A DNA stretch of 63,684 nucleotides from Belliella alkalica (GCF_022549785.1 NZ_JAKZGO010000020.1:351-64034); one strand, 5' to 3'. Shown: positions 1-9,070, numbered from the stretch's first letter. Notes: generated by a model not told the origin, from the letters alone. A program made the numbers and translations.

Positions 1-107
1 CGCAATCATCTTCTCGTGAATTTTGTAAAATTCCTAGCGTCAATTGGGGTTAAATCCAACCAATCCACCTAACTGCTGAAAAGACCTGTTTCCATCAGAA
101 GAAAAAC

Positions 108-1031
108 CTACTTCACCCCAGCCAACAGATATAAAACCGCCATCCTAATCGCTACCCCATTTTCAACTTGGTTGAGGATGATGGAGTGCTCACTGTCTGC
201 TACATCAGAATTCAGTTCTACTCCTCTATTGATTGGCCCTGGGTGCATGATGACGATTTCTTTATCCAATCGATCCAGCATCTTTTTATTGACTCCATAG
301 TAAAGTGAGTATTCTCTCAAGGAAGGAAAATACTTGATCTGCTGTCTTTCCAACTGTATCCTAAGCACATTGGCCACATCACACCAGGCGAGGGCTTTTT
401 GCACATCGTATTCGACTTTTACTCCCAGACTTGCAATATGCTTAGGGATCAAGGTAATCGGTCCACAAACCATCACTTCAGCACCGAGTTTTTGCAGACA
501 AAAAATGTTTGAAAGTGCTACCCTAGAGTGCAAGATATCTCCAATGATGGCGACTTTTTTCCCTTCCACATCCCCCAACTTTTCCCTGATGGAAAATGAA
601 TCCAAAAGTGCCTGTGTAGGATGTTCGTGTGTTCCGTCACCGGCATTGACGATATTAGCTTTGATGTTTTTTGATAGAAAATGCGGAGCTCCTGGACTAC
701 TATGCCTCATGACCACCATATCTACTTTCATAGAAAGGATGTTGTTGACAGTGTCGATCAAAGTCTCCCCTTTTTTCACAGAACTATTACTTGAAGAAAA
801 ATTCACAACATCGGCTGAAAGTCTTTTTTCTGCAAGCTCAAAGGAAAGTTTGGTCCTCGTGGAATTTTCAAAAAATATATTGGCGATTGTAATATCTCTT
901 AGGGAAGGTACTTTTTTGATGGGACGATTGAGTACATCTTTAAAATTATCGGCGGTCTCAAAGATCAATTGGATATCTTCTGTGCTGATGTCTTTGATTC
1001 CCAAAAGATGTTTCGTGCTGAGTTGTGACAT
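108..1031 (-). CDS. pyrB: aspartate carbamoyltransferase catalytic chain
   Basis: This 307-residue protein is the catalytic subunit of aspartate transcarbamoylase. It joins carbamoyl phosphate and L-aspartate in the first committed step of cytoplasmic pyrimidine synthesis. The carbamoyl-phosphate loop STRT is at about residues 57-60 (family usual STRTR, here followed by K), HPTQ at about 136, and the C-terminal HPGP loop near 265. Length is normal for the family. It starts 8 bp after the pyrR stop, so the two are surely one transcript. No regulatory chain pyrI is seen in the window. Family assignment is firm. Confidence 0.96.
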   Translation of the reverse strand: MSQLSTKHLLGIKDISTEDIQLIFETADNFKDVLNRPIKKVPSLRDITIANIFFENSTRTKLSFELAEKRLSADVVNFSSSNSSVKKGETLIDTVNNILSMKVDMVVMRHSSPGAPHFLSKNIKANIVNAGDGTHEHPTQALLDSFSIREKLGDVEGKKVAIIGDILHSRVALSNIFCLQKLGAEVMVCGPITLIPKHIASLGVKVEYDVQKALAWCDVANVLRIQLERQQIKYFPSLREYSLYYGVNKKMLDRLDKEIVIMHPGPINRGVELNSDVADSEHSIILNQVENGVAIRMAVLYLLAGVK

Positions 1032-1039
1032 ATCTTCTC

Positions 1040-1582
1040 TTAAGCTTTTTCAGTTATCCAAATTGCGTCTTTATCATATCCATTGTCTGCCCATTCCACC
1101 ATTACATACTGGCTTTCAAGGGTATTGACTTTCAAACCGTAGTAATCCGGCATGATTGGATAATCTCTGGTGAATTTTCTATCGACCAACACCATTAATT
1201 CAACTTTTGCTGGTCTTCCAAAAGCAATCATCGCATCCATTGCAGCTCGGACAGACCTCCCTTTGTACAGCACATCATCTACCAAAATGACTTTTTTTCC
1301 TTCGATCAAAAAATTGATTTTGGTTTCATTGGCTTTCAACGGAAAGTCTCTCCTTCTAAAATCATCTCTGTGGAAAGTAGCATCCAAATAGCCGGAGGGA
1401 ACTTTGATTCCAGAGATTTCTTCCAATAATTTCACTAGCTTATCCAATACGATCGGCCCACGTGGCTGCAAACCTAGAAGGACGGTATTCTCAAAAGTAT
1501 CATGGTTTTCGATCAATTGGTGACAAAATCGCTTCAGAATAATTTCGATTTGCTGCTGATCAAGGACAAGTCTTTTTTGCAT
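1040..1582 (-). CDS. pyrR: bifunctional PyrR: pyr operon regulator / uracil phosphoribosyltransferase
   Basis: This 180-residue PRTase-fold protein has the PRPP-binding motif VILVDDVLYKGRSVRAAM in its second half and the N-terminal PyrR signature around LLGLQPRGP. Family members bind pyr mRNA and have UPRTase activity. The reading frame is open 30 codons further upstream, to 1672. I chose the ATG at 1582 because it gives the usual PyrR length and because a Bacteroidota -7 box (TATATTTGC, 1598-1606) lies inside that extension. It is followed directly by pyrB. RNA-binding regulation is not shown here: no classical PyrR attenuator is visible between the two genes. Confidence 0.93.
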   Translation of the reverse strand: MQKRLVLDQQQIEIILKRFCHQLIENHDTFENTVLLGLQPRGPIVLDKLVKLLEEISGIKVPSGYLDATFHRDDFRRRDFPLKANETKINFLIEGKKVILVDDVLYKGRSVRAAMDAMIAFGRPAKVELMVLVDRKFTRDYPIMPDYYGLKVNTLESQYVMVEWADNGYDKDAIWITEKA

Positions 1583-1597
1583 GGCTTTCGTTTGGGT

Positions 1598-1606
1598 GCA
1601 AATATA
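1598..1606 (-). promoter_or_regulatory. -7 box of the pyrR-pyrB promoter
   Basis: TATATTTGC on the minus strand fits the Bacteroidota -7 consensus TAnnTTTG, 15 nt before the chosen pyrR ATG. The predicted leader is therefore very short. No convincing -33 TTTG was found. Confidence 0.55.
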
Positions 1607-1834
1607 AAAAGAATTGGATTGGAATAAAGGAAAAGATCTCAAAGTTAGATCGTAGAATTTGTTGCTAATCACATTTTCAATTCTCCATACTAAGATTACA
1701 GTCCATTTTCATTTCACAGTTTTTATCCCATAAAATTCTTCTAGATTTGATTTCTTTCCTTTACAAATCCAATTTCAAAAATTGAATCTTAATCGAATAA
1801 AACATTTCACAAAATTGATTGAACTGAATTAAAT

Positions 1835-1928
1835 GCAACATTGTTGCGTTTTGTAAATCGAACCTTATGTAAACCCTAAGCCAAACTAGACGAGAATTTC
1901 TAGTCCAATGTAGTATTGCTGTTACTAC
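1835..1928 (+). promoter_or_regulatory. cluster of inverted repeats in the leader of the TrxR-like gene
   Basis: Within the 401-bp gap between pyrR and the flavoprotein gene are three consecutive inverted repeats. They are GCAAC-att-GTTGC (1835-1847), ACTAGA-8 nt-TCTAGT (1885-1904) and GTAGTA-7 nt-TACTAC (1910-1928). All arms are perfect. They lie 55-150 bp before the ATG at 1984 and could be operators or leader hairpins; no known riboswitch consensus was recognised. The rest of the gap is AT-rich, with no reading frame I can support. Confidence 0.4.
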
Positions 1929-1983
1929 GCTGTCAAGTTTTTCTCCATATGTTTTTACAGAAAAATCAATTAAACAAAGTTAT

Positions 1984-2895
1984 ATGAAAAACGAAAAATA
2001 TTACGATGTAATCATCATTGGAGGAAGCTATGCCGGACTTTCTGCAGCTATGGCATTGGGTAGGGCATTGAGAAACGTATTGATTATCGACAGTGGTTTA
2101 CCATGCAATAGGCAAACTCCACATTCACACAATTTTATTACACAGGACGGAGAAAAACCATACGAAATAGCCAAAAAGGCTAAGGCCCAAGTCTTACAAT
2201 ATGACACTGTCAAATTCCACGAAGGACTTGCCATCAATGGTACCAAAACTAATTCTGGTTTTATTATCACAACAGAAACTGGAGAAAGCTTCAAGGCCAA
2301 AAAGCTACTTTTCGCGACAGGAGTCAAAGACATTATGCCTGACATAAAAGGATTTTCAGAATGTTGGGGAATCTCGGTGATCCACTGCCCATACTGCCAC
2401 GGTTATGAAGTGAGGAATGAGAAAACCGGAATCTTGGCCAATGGTGATTTTGCTTTCCATTATGCGCAATTGATCAACAATTGGACAAAAGACCTGACTA
2501 TCTTCACAAATGGAAAAGCTACTTTGACACAGGAACAGACAGATCGAATCAAAAAACACAATATCTCTATCGTTGAAAAGGAAATCGACTTCCTTAATCA
2601 TGAAGATGGAAAAGTCAGACAGATTGTATTCAAGGACAAATCCACCTTTGATCTGACAGCCATATATTCACGTCCAGCATTTGAACAGCACTGCAAGATC
2701 CCTGAAAACCTCGGCTGTGAAATCACCGAACAAGGCCACATCAAAGTAGATATGTTTCAAAAGACCAACATTGACAATGTCCTAGCTTGTGGAGACAGTA
2801 CGAGCATGATGCGATCCGTTGCCAATGCCGTAGCTACTGGAAACCTCGCTGGGGCGATGATCAACAATGATTTGACTATGGAAGAATTTTCGTAA
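1984..2895 (+). CDS. thioredoxin-reductase-like NAD(P)/FAD-dependent oxidoreductase
   Basis: This 303-residue two-dinucleotide-binding flavoprotein begins with the FAD Rossmann motif GGSYAGLSAAMALGRA at about residues 13-28. It has the redox pair CPYC within HCPYCHGYEV near residue 137, and ends with the FAD-closing ACGDS segment. Canonical TrxB has CATC; CPYCHGYE marks a related subfamily found in many bacteria, so the electron acceptor may not be thioredoxin. It is transcribed alone and preceded by a cluster of inverted repeats. A mobile repeat element lies 46 bp after the stop. The class is certain and the substrate unknown. Confidence 0.88.
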   Translation: MKNEKYYDVIIIGGSYAGLSAAMALGRALRNVLIIDSGLPCNRQTPHSHNFITQDGEKPYEIAKKAKAQVLQYDTVKFHEGLAINGTKTNSGFIITTETGESFKAKKLLFATGVKDIMPDIKGFSECWGISVIHCPYCHGYEVRNEKTGILANGDFAFHYAQLINNWTKDLTIFTNGKATLTQEQTDRIKKHNISIVEKEIDFLNHEDGKVRQIVFKDKSTFDLTAIYSRPAFEQHCKIPENLGCEITEQGHIKVDMFQKTNIDNVLACGDSTSMMRSVANAVATGNLAGAMINNDLTMEEFS

Positions 2896-2940
2896 TTAAT
2901 TTACTGCTTATCGTAATAAGCAATAAATTAAATTAATGAT

Positions 2941-3091
2941 TATGAATATCCGCTTTCAAACCAGTACCCATATTTAATTAGGTACAAACTTTGAATTCAG
3001 CTGCTGTCGACTGTCGACTGTCATCCGTCGACGATTATCCGCTTGATCCAATTGTTTTATTTACCTTATGGTGTAATTGCGGATAATCATA
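2941..3091 (+). repeat. TATCCGC element copy 1 (A-type, forward)
   Basis: This 151-bp element begins TATGAATATCCGC and ends GCGGATAATCATA, so 12 of 13 terminal bases are inverted repeats. An inner hairpin GATTATCCGC...GCGGATAATC (10-bp arms) forms its right part, and three GTCGAC palindromes lie in the middle. The 12-bp direct repeat ATTAATGATTAT flanks it (2932-2943 and 3091-3102), as expected of a target duplication. It is identical to the copy at 13567-13717 except one base (T at 3056, C at 13682). It lies between two convergent genes and has no coding capacity. Confidence 0.88.
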
Positions 3092-3163
3092 TTAATGATT
3101 ATTATATTAAGCAATTAAAAATTTTATTGATTGTTTTATTAAGCATTTATTTGGGTTTTTGTG

Positions 3164-3781
3164 TTAATGAAAAACCAATTCTATCCCCAAGTTAAAAGCC
3201 AAAACACTGGACTTTTGGACATAGTTTCTATCATCTTGATTGATATTGATTCTATGTCCATTCAAAATACCATAAGCGAATCCACCTATAAGATTACACT
3301 CCCCATAGTCACCCGATTTCATCAAAAAATAACTTACGTTAACTTGACCAAAAATCCTGTCATAATTTAAACGGAATTTTTGGGTTTCATCTATATTTAC
3401 AGCAACAAAATTCCCATATCCGATCCGCGGTTCCACTGATACTTTTTCTGATATTGGTATTATATGATAGACAAACAATCCGGTTTCTTGAAATCTTGAG
3501 CTTTCGAAAAAATCAGCTAGAAATTGGGAGTTATTAATCCTAGTAATATTTCCAGACAAAACTCCACCTATTCCGGGCAAATTATTATATCTCGCTTTCA
3601 AAGTAAACTGAACTCCCGGAAAAACCGAATAATCATTTGCCAAAAAATTATTCCCTTGCAAAAAAGGCTGATAAAGACTGCCAGAAAGCCCCCATTCTAT
3701 GCCTTCGTTTTTGTTTTTGATATTTTGGGAAAAACCCAGTAAGGGTAAAACAACACAAATGATTAATAGTGCTTTTTTCAT
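3164..3781 (-). CDS. predicted outer-membrane beta-barrel protein, unknown function
   Basis: The protein has 205 residues with a clear N-terminal signal peptide (MKKALLIICVVLPLLGFSQ). The remainder alternates hydrophobic and polar residues with many glycines and aromatics, and ends in ELVFH. This pattern suits a small PorT/OmpW-type barrel of Bacteroidota, but no specific family was recognised. Its start overlaps the stop of the upstream lipoprotein gene by 4 bp (ATGA), so the two are translationally coupled and probably act together in the outer membrane. Confidence 0.7.
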   Translation of the reverse strand: MKKALLIICVVLPLLGFSQNIKNKNEGIEWGLSGSLYQPFLQGNNFLANDYSVFPGVQFTLKARYNNLPGIGGVLSGNITRINNSQFLADFFESSRFQETGLFVYHIIPISEKVSVEPRIGYGNFVAVNIDETQKFRLNYDRIFGQVNVSYFLMKSGDYGECNLIGGFAYGILNGHRININQDDRNYVQKSSVLAFNLGIELVFH

Positions 3782-4251
3782 AATGGCTTGATGAAAACGT
3801 TTGATAAGTCTAGCACCTGTTGTTCATTTGTGTAATATTCATTCAAAAACAAATAGATCTCCTCCGTTATTTCATCATTTTTTTCAACTCCAAAAACAAA
3901 ATCTGGTTCTATATACAAATAATAAAGAGGATCGAAATTATCTCTTGCGGCTAATGCAAACTGAAAGTTTTTCTTGGGAACAACAAATTTGAACACCCCC
4001 CTTTCATTTGTCTTTCCTCTATAAATACCATTTGAAGTATCATCCCATGAAAAGTCTTCCAATTCTACTAGCAATATTTCATTAGCAAACACTACCTCTA
4101 TATTTTGTGCAGGAGTTCCATCTTCAAAAATTAAAACCCCTTGAAAAGTGGTAAATTCATTGTCTTCATATAATTTACAGCTAGTAATTAATAAAAAACT
4201 AAATGCAAAAACTCCGATTAAATAAATTAATCTAAAATTGATTTTATCCAT
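3778..4251 (-). CDS. lipoprotein with carboxypeptidase-regulatory-like domain, unknown function
   Basis: This 157-residue protein has a hydrophobic N-terminus and a lipobox (LLITSC, Cys about residue 25). The following part (FQGVLIFEDGTPAQNIEVVFANE...) resembles the beta-sandwich carboxypeptidase-regulatory-like fold common in Bacteroidota envelope proteins. It is coupled by a 4-bp overlap to the barrel protein downstream, which suggests a two-component surface unit. Function unknown. Confidence 0.7.
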   Translation of the reverse strand: MDKINFRLIYLIGVFAFSFLLITSCKLYEDNEFTTFQGVLIFEDGTPAQNIEVVFANEILLVELEDFSWDDTSNGIYRGKTNERGVFKFVVPKKNFQFALAARDNFDPLYYLYIEPDFVFGVEKNDEITEEIYLFLNEYYTNEQQVLDLSNVFIKPL

Positions 4252-4367
4252 ATTTTAATTTTTGAAGCAAATTTTAAGGTCAATTTAATGAGTAAAGCTA
4301 AATGGAAGATTAAAATATAACACTATCATTTATATTGACGTATTCCTATTTATAAATGTCCTAAAAT

Positions 4368-4892
4368 ATGAAGACTATGAACAAATACTTTTTCTACTTC
4401 TGTATAACTATAATTTTATCTTCCTGTTCACCCGGAATAGTCGGTCTCATGAAATTGGAAGATGTACAGGCACTCAAAGGTGACACTTTATATGTGTTCT
4501 TATCAGACAGAGAGTCAGACATCAACCTCCACAAAAAATACAACCAAAACCGTCGTGCTAATCGACTACAAAAAGAAACAGATTCATTCAACCTGAAATT
4601 AGAAAAAGCTTTTAAAGAAAATTACAGATTTTCAGACCTCCAATTCGCAATGGATTCTGAACAAAAAGATGTTAGTTTCTATGCTACAATTGACATTACC
4701 GAAAATTATGGTGAACGAGGAAATCAATACCTCGTTCAGCTCAACATTAGAAATAAAAATGGTGAAATAGTAGAGAATACCTTCAAAGAATCCTCTACAG
4801 ACACCAACTATAATCTCAACTACTTGGTAAAGCAGCTGAACAGGAAATTAGACAGAAAATATACCCAAGCAAAGAAAATGCAGGGACAATAG
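4368..4892 (+). CDS. hypothetical lipoprotein
   Basis: This 174-residue protein has a lipobox at ILSSC after a short hydrophobic segment. The mature part is basic and hydrophilic, with Lys/Arg/Asn-rich helices (about 55-95) and a basic C-terminus. I recognise no family. An alternative start is the second Met at 4377. It is transcribed alone, divergent from the lipoprotein/barrel pair. Confidence 0.65.
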   Translation: MKTMNKYFFYFCITIILSSCSPGIVGLMKLEDVQALKGDTLYVFLSDRESDINLHKKYNQNRRANRLQKETDSFNLKLEKAFKENYRFSDLQFAMDSEQKDVSFYATIDITENYGERGNQYLVQLNIRNKNGEIVENTFKESSTDTNYNLNYLVKQLNRKLDRKYTQAKKMQGQ

Positions 4893-4927
4893 TTATAAGT
4901 TCCTAATTTTCCATTTAGCTTTCAAAT

Positions 4928-4949
4928 AGCCCCAAAGCAATTTGGGGCT
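4928..4949. terminator. hairpin between convergent genes
   Basis: AGCCCCAAA-gcaa-TTTGGGGCT is a perfect 9-bp stem with a 4-nt loop. It touches the stop codon of the minus-strand SDR gene and lies 36 bp after the plus-strand lipoprotein gene. T-tracts on both sides are weak or displaced, so it may act in either direction. Confidence 0.6.
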
Positions 4950-5821
4950 CATCCCTTTTTTCCTCTTGATGCCTCCATCATATCCCAAAGCTCTTGAGGT
5001 ATTTGATCCAAATTATTGAATTCGCCGGCACCTTGAAGCCATTCGCCTCCATCAATGGTAATCACTTCACCATTTACATAAGCAGAAAAATCCGACATCA
5101 GGTATGCTGCCAAATTTGCCAATTCTTGATGCTCCCCTACCCTACCCACAGGAACTTTTTTTGCAGGATCAAATTTCTTGACCAGATCTCCAGGCAATAA
5201 TCTACTCCAAGCCCCTTCTGTAGGAAAAGGGCCAGGTGCGATTGCATTCGATCTAATGTTATATTTTGCCCATTCTACAGCTAATGATCTTGTCATTGCC
5301 AATACGCCCGCTTTGGCTGCTGCACTTGGGACTACATAGCCAGAACCAGTCCATGCATAAGTCGTGACTATATTCAAAAATGTGCCTTTCTGTTTTTCTT
5401 TTATCCAATACTTTCCTGCTGTAAGAGTGACTTGGGAAGTGCCTTTTAAAACAATATCAAGAACAGTATTAAATGCATTTGTAGAAAGTCGCTCCGTAGG
5501 ACTGATAAAATTCCCAGCTGCATTATTCAATACTGCATGAATCTGACCAAAATGTTCAACTGCATCTGTCCACATTTTCTCTACTTGGTCAATTTCCCTA
5601 ACATCGCATGCAAGCGCCAAGACTTTTCCTCCAGTTTCTTTCTCCATTTCTTGAGCAGTCTCTTGCAATACCTCTAGCTTTCTGCTTGTGATTACCAGAT
5701 TGGCTCCCAACTTTAAAAAGTACAATCCCATAGATTTCCCCAGACCTGTCCCGCCACCTGTCACAAGTATATTTTTGCCTTTGAGGGCACCTTCTTTTAA
5801 CATTCCTTCTGTGTAACTCAT
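4949..5821 (-). CDS. 2,4-dienoyl-CoA reductase-type SDR oxidoreductase
   Basis: This 290-residue short-chain dehydrogenase has the NADPH-binding motif TGGGTGLGKSMG at about residues 20-31. It has the NNAAGNFISPTERLS segment characteristic of the mitochondrial/peroxisomal DECR branch. In that branch the classical YxxxK is replaced by SAAAKAG, seen here in VVPSAAAKAGV, with S and K in the active site. The family reduces 2,4-dienoyl-CoA intermediates during oxidation of unsaturated fatty acids. The gene stands alone, followed by a hairpin. The assignment to the DECR branch is good; substrate is inferred. Confidence 0.85.
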   Translation of the reverse strand: MSYTEGMLKEGALKGKNILVTGGGTGLGKSMGLYFLKLGANLVITSRKLEVLQETAQEMEKETGGKVLALACDVREIDQVEKMWTDAVEHFGQIHAVLNNAAGNFISPTERLSTNAFNTVLDIVLKGTSQVTLTAGKYWIKEKQKGTFLNIVTTYAWTGSGYVVPSAAAKAGVLAMTRSLAVEWAKYNIRSNAIAPGPFPTEGAWSRLLPGDLVKKFDPAKKVPVGRVGEHQELANLAAYLMSDFSAYVNGEVITIDGGEWLQGAGEFNNLDQIPQELWDMMEASRGKKG

Positions 5822-5920
5822 TGTTTATTGGGTTTAAAGTTTTAAGATAAAGATTCTTTCAAGCATAAAAAAGAATGTGCTTTCAGATTTGGCATCATTT
5901 TTTTTATAGGACAAAGGACT

Positions 5921-5928
5921 TAACTTTG
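5921..5928 (+). promoter_or_regulatory. -7 box upstream of lipoprotein gene
   Basis: TAACTTTG matches TAnnTTTG, 18 nt before the ATG at 5947. It lies inside the possible upstream extension of that reading frame, which supports the downstream start. Confidence 0.45.
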
Positions 5929-5946
5929 ACTCTACAATATATCACC

Positions 5947-6756
5947 ATGAATCGAATATTTTTCACAATTCTTTGTCTAATCCTTATTTGGTCATGCACC
6001 AATGACATTGACAAAAATATTACTACAAATCTTCAAGTAGAAGCAAACGAGATTTCAAGAACTTCATTAGCCTTGGAAGAATCGATTATATATGCTTTCT
6101 ATTCTTTCCAAGATTATCAAAATGCCACAATTGATTCTTTGCCGGGTTGCCCCGAACTTACCATCTCAGATATTTCAAAAACCGTTACTTTGGATTTTTC
6201 AACCAAGGCAACATGTGCTAGTCAAAGAATTACTAGAACTGGAAGAATCATCTTAGATTTTACCGAAGACAGCTTGCAAAATGAAAAAGTAATTCTTCAA
6301 TATGAAAACTATAAGTTAAAAAACTTTGAAACACAAGGGTCTAGGACTTTCACAAAAGCCCAAAGTAACTCTACAAATCCTCGCTGGACTGAGGAGTTTG
6401 AGGATTTAATTATCATTGATGAATTCAATTCCACAACAAAAATATCAGGCTCTTTTTCCTACAACTTGGAATACACCAATGGTGAATTCACTTCAATTAG
6501 TAGCATGGGGCAAATTGAAGGACGCAACATTACAGGAAGGCCACTAAAAATGGGATCAACAACGCAGCGAAGATATTCAATCGCTTGCATTTTGGAAGGT
6601 TGGGTATTACCTACTAGTGGAATTGAAGTTTGGGAAATATTTAGAAATCCAAACAGATCACTAGCACACACCGTCACTTTCGTGTCGGAAGATGATTGCG
6701 AATCAAAAATCAGTATTTTGCTATCTGACGGAAGGACAATCATATTGGAACAATAA
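5947..6756 (+). CDS. hypothetical lipoprotein
   Basis: This 269-residue protein begins MNRIFFTILCLILIWSC, a signal sequence with a lipobox ending at Cys 17. The frame is open back to 5875, but the signal peptide and a -7 box at 5921 favour the ATG at 5947. The mature part is rich in beta-forming Thr/Ile/Ser segments and holds four Cys (in PGCPE, KATCAS, IACIL and DDCES), possibly two disulfides. No family recognised. A strong terminator follows immediately. Confidence 0.7.
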   Translation: MNRIFFTILCLILIWSCTNDIDKNITTNLQVEANEISRTSLALEESIIYAFYSFQDYQNATIDSLPGCPELTISDISKTVTLDFSTKATCASQRITRTGRIILDFTEDSLQNEKVILQYENYKLKNFETQGSRTFTKAQSNSTNPRWTEEFEDLIIIDEFNSTTKISGSFSYNLEYTNGEFTSISSMGQIEGRNITGRPLKMGSTTQRRYSIACILEGWVLPTSGIEVWEIFRNPNRSLAHTVTFVSEDDCESKISILLSDGRTIILEQ

Positions 6757-6758
6757 AT

Positions 6759-6790
6759 AAAAAAACCGGGCAAAATTGTCCGGTTTTTTT
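6759..6790. terminator. bidirectional intrinsic terminator
   Basis: The stem AAAAACCGG...CCGGTTTTTTT with a short central loop has A and T tracts on both sides. It lies 3 bp after the lipoprotein gene (plus) and 80 bp past ahcY (minus), so it can serve both. Confidence 0.85.
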
Positions 6791-6869
6791 ATTTGGAAAA
6801 TGAAATTTCAGTTTATTCAAAATAAGCTATTTGCTATATGAAAAGTTGAAATCAAATCTGCCTTTTTTA

Positions 6870-8189
6870 TTAATATCTATAATATTCAGGCTTATATGGA
6901 CCTTCTGGTGTCACACCGATATATTCAGCTTGATCAGTAGAAAGCGTATCCAACTCTACACCCAACTTAGCTAAATGCAAGGCGGCTACTTTTTCATCCA
7001 AATGCTTTGGCAATACATATACACCTGGTTCATACTGATCTGTATTCGTCCAAAGCTCCAATTGTGCTAAAGTTTGGTTTGTAAATGAATTGGACATTAC
7101 GAAAGAAGGGTGACCAGTTGCACAACCAAGGTTTACCAATCTACCTTCAGCAAGTACAATAATTTCCTTCCCATCGATGGTATAAAGATCCACTTGAGGC
7201 TTAATAACATCTTTAGTATTGCCATAGTTTTTATTCAACCAAGCCATATCAATTTCATTATCAAAATGACCAATGTTACAAACGATAGCTTTGTCCTTCA
7301 TCGCTCTGAAATGTGGCTCAGAAATAATGTCTTTATTTCCAGTTGCAGTCACTACGATGTCAGCTTCTTTTACAGCATCCACCATTTTCTTCACTGCAAA
7401 ACCATCCATAGCAGCTTGTAGCGCACAGATTGGGTCAATCTCAGTGACAATCACCCTTGCACCTGCACCTCTCAAGGAAGCTGCAGAACCTTTTCCTACA
7501 TCACCGTATCCTGCCACAACAGCTACTTTACCTGCCATCATAACGTCGGTAGCTCTTCTGATAGCATCTACCAAAGATTCTTTACATCCATATTTGTTAT
7601 CAAATTTGGACTTAGTCACAGAGTCATTGACATTGATTGCAGGCATAGGGAGCGTACCTTTTTTCATTCTTTCGTACAATCTATGTACGCCCGTCGTAGT
7701 TTCCTCTGACAAGCCTTTGATTCCTTTTACCAACTCTGGATAGTGATCCAAAACCATGTTAGTCAAATCTCCACCATCATCCAAAATCATGTTCAATGGC
7801 TGTCTATCTTCTCCAAAGAAAATAGTCTGCTCAATACACCAATCAAATTCCTCTTCAGTAAGACCTTTCCAAGCATATACAGATATTCCTGCTGCTGCAA
7901 TTGCTGCCGCAGCATGGTCTTGCGTGGAGAAGATGTTGCATGAAGACCAAGTTACCTCAGCACCCAAAGCCACCAAAGTCTCAATCAACACTGCTGTCTG
8001 TATTGTCATGTGAAGACAGCCTGCTATCCTAGCTCCTTTAAGTGGCTGGGCAGCGCCATATTCTTCTCTCAATGCCATCAAACCTGGCATTTCGGCTTCA
8101 GCTAATTTAATTTCTTTTCTTCCCCACTCTGCTAGAGAAATGTCTTTCACCTTATACTTGATGAATTTGTCGGATTTAATTTCGGACAT
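6870..8189 (-). CDS. ahcY: adenosylhomocysteinase (SAH hydrolase)
   Basis: This 439-residue enzyme reversibly cleaves S-adenosyl-L-homocysteine to adenosine and homocysteine in the activated-methyl cycle. It shows [16 protein letters not shown] in the substrate domain, [13 protein letters not shown], the NAD-binding motif [18 protein letters not shown] (near 220-240), and the conserved C-terminus PYKPEYYRY. Length is normal for bacteria. It is probably transcribed alone from its own promoter at 8228-8236, 38 nt upstream. Confidence 0.98.
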   Translation of the reverse strand: MSEIKSDKFIKYKVKDISLAEWGRKEIKLAEAEMPGLMALREEYGAAQPLKGARIAGCLHMTIQTAVLIETLVALGAEVTWSSCNIFSTQDHAAAAIAAAGISVYAWKGLTEEEFDWCIEQTIFFGEDRQPLNMILDDGGDLTNMVLDHYPELVKGIKGLSEETTTGVHRLYERMKKGTLPMPAINVNDSVTKSKFDNKYGCKESLVDAIRRATDVMMAGKVAVVAGYGDVGKGSAASLRGAGARVIVTEIDPICALQAAMDGFAVKKMVDAVKEADIVVTATGNKDIISEPHFRAMKDKAIVCNIGHFDNEIDMAWLNKNYGNTKDVIKPQVDLYTIDGKEIIVLAEGRLVNLGCATGHPSFVMSNSFTNQTLAQLELWTNTDQYEPGVYVLPKHLDEKVAALHLAKLGVELDTLSTDQAEYIGVTPEGPYKPEYYRY

Positions 8190-8227
8190 ATTTAAATTTT
8201 TAATTGATAAATTTCAATATAGAAAAC

Positions 8228-8236
8228 GCAAATTTA
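8228..8236 (-). promoter_or_regulatory. -7 box of the ahcY promoter
   Basis: TAAATTTGC on the minus strand is a perfect match to the Bacteroidota TAnnTTTG box, followed by a leader of about 35 nt to the ahcY ATG. Confidence 0.6.
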
Positions 8237-8267
8237 CAGCTTTTTAAGACAAATGGAAACTTGTCTT

Positions 8268-9023
8268 CTAGAGAAAACTAACTTCTTTGACTCCATAATA
8301 GTTCTTGATTCCGTCTTCTTTTTGAATTATTAGCTTTCCATCATCTTGAACCCCCATAATCATACCGACAAAATTTTCAGAATCACAATAATTAGCCCAT
8401 TCCTGATACCTAAACAAATTGTTTAAATAATACAAATTGAGCTTTTTCAGATTTCCTTTTTTCAACTCAAGATAATAAACTTCTATCTTATGGATAAGAA
8501 GTTTGAAGATTTCCCATTTGTCAAAATCAATACCTGACAGATTCGTCAGAGATGTGGCAGATAAATTTTCGAAAAACCTTTGATTAATATTCAATCCAAT
8601 TCCAGCCACCGAAAACTCGATTCCTTTTTGACCAATAATATTTTCTATCAACATCCCTCCCAACTTACCATCAGTTTCATGAACGATATCATTCGGCCAT
8701 TTTATCTTCAATCCACTCACATATTCAGACAAAAGCTCGTGTACAGCTACAGAAACCGCAATATTCAGGTCAAATTGCTGCATTGGCTGAAGAAATTTTG
8801 GAGAAAGGACTAAAGAGAAAGTTAAATTTTTCCCCGCTTGACTTTCCCACACATTTCCTCTTTGACCTTTTCCTTTTGTTTGCTTTTCGGTAATCACTAT
8901 AGTCCCTTCGGCAGCTTCCCTAGATTTAATTTTTTCCACGGCCACATCATTGGTAGAGTGACACTCTGGCAGAGAAATGATATCTTTACCGAGAAATAAA
9001 GTATTGGCAAGGATTTTATACAT
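8268..9023 (-). CDS. birA: biotin--[acetyl-CoA-carboxylase] ligase
   Basis: This 251-residue biotin protein ligase is of the monofunctional type. It has no N-terminal HTH domain and starts close to the catalytic core (CHSTNDVA at about 21-28). The biotinyl-AMP loop is KGKGQRGNVW (family GRGRRGR), followed by NLTFSLVL and IKWPNDI. It attaches biotin to the carrier domain of acetyl-CoA carboxylase. Without the HTH it should not act as a repressor. It diverges from rsfS across 87 bp that contain a palindrome. Confidence 0.94.
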   Translation of the reverse strand: MYKILANTLFLGKDIISLPECHSTNDVAVEKIKSREAAEGTIVITEKQTKGKGQRGNVWESQAGKNLTFSLVLSPKFLQPMQQFDLNIAVSVAVHELLSEYVSGLKIKWPNDIVHETDGKLGGMLIENIIGQKGIEFSVAGIGLNINQRFFENLSATSLTNLSGIDFDKWEIFKLLIHKIEVYYLELKKGNLKKLNLYYLNNLFRYQEWANYCDSENFVGMIMGVQDDGKLIIQKEDGIKNYYGVKEVSFL

Positions 9024-9049
9024 TTTATATTAGTTAATTTGTACTTCTA

Positions 9050-9070
9050 TGTAGATATTTAAAATCTACA
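9050..9070. promoter_or_regulatory. palindrome between birA and rsfS
   Basis: TGTAGAT-atttaaa-ATCTACA is a perfect inverted repeat with 7-bp arms in the short divergent intergenic region, 40 bp before rsfS. It could be an operator or a leader hairpin; no regulator was identified. Confidence 0.35.

Noticed and set aside
1-72. Open plus-strand frame of 23 codons ending at a stop (possible C-terminus of a gene entering from the left).
   Set aside because: Too short to recognise and could be chance; no family-like motif.
334-1128. Long plus-strand frame antisense to pyrB.
   Set aside because: It is a shadow of the well-supported pyrB gene on the other strand.
6870-8260. SAH or SAM riboswitch in front of ahcY.
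   Set aside because: The leader after the -7 box is only about 35 nt and AT-rich, too short for either riboswitch.
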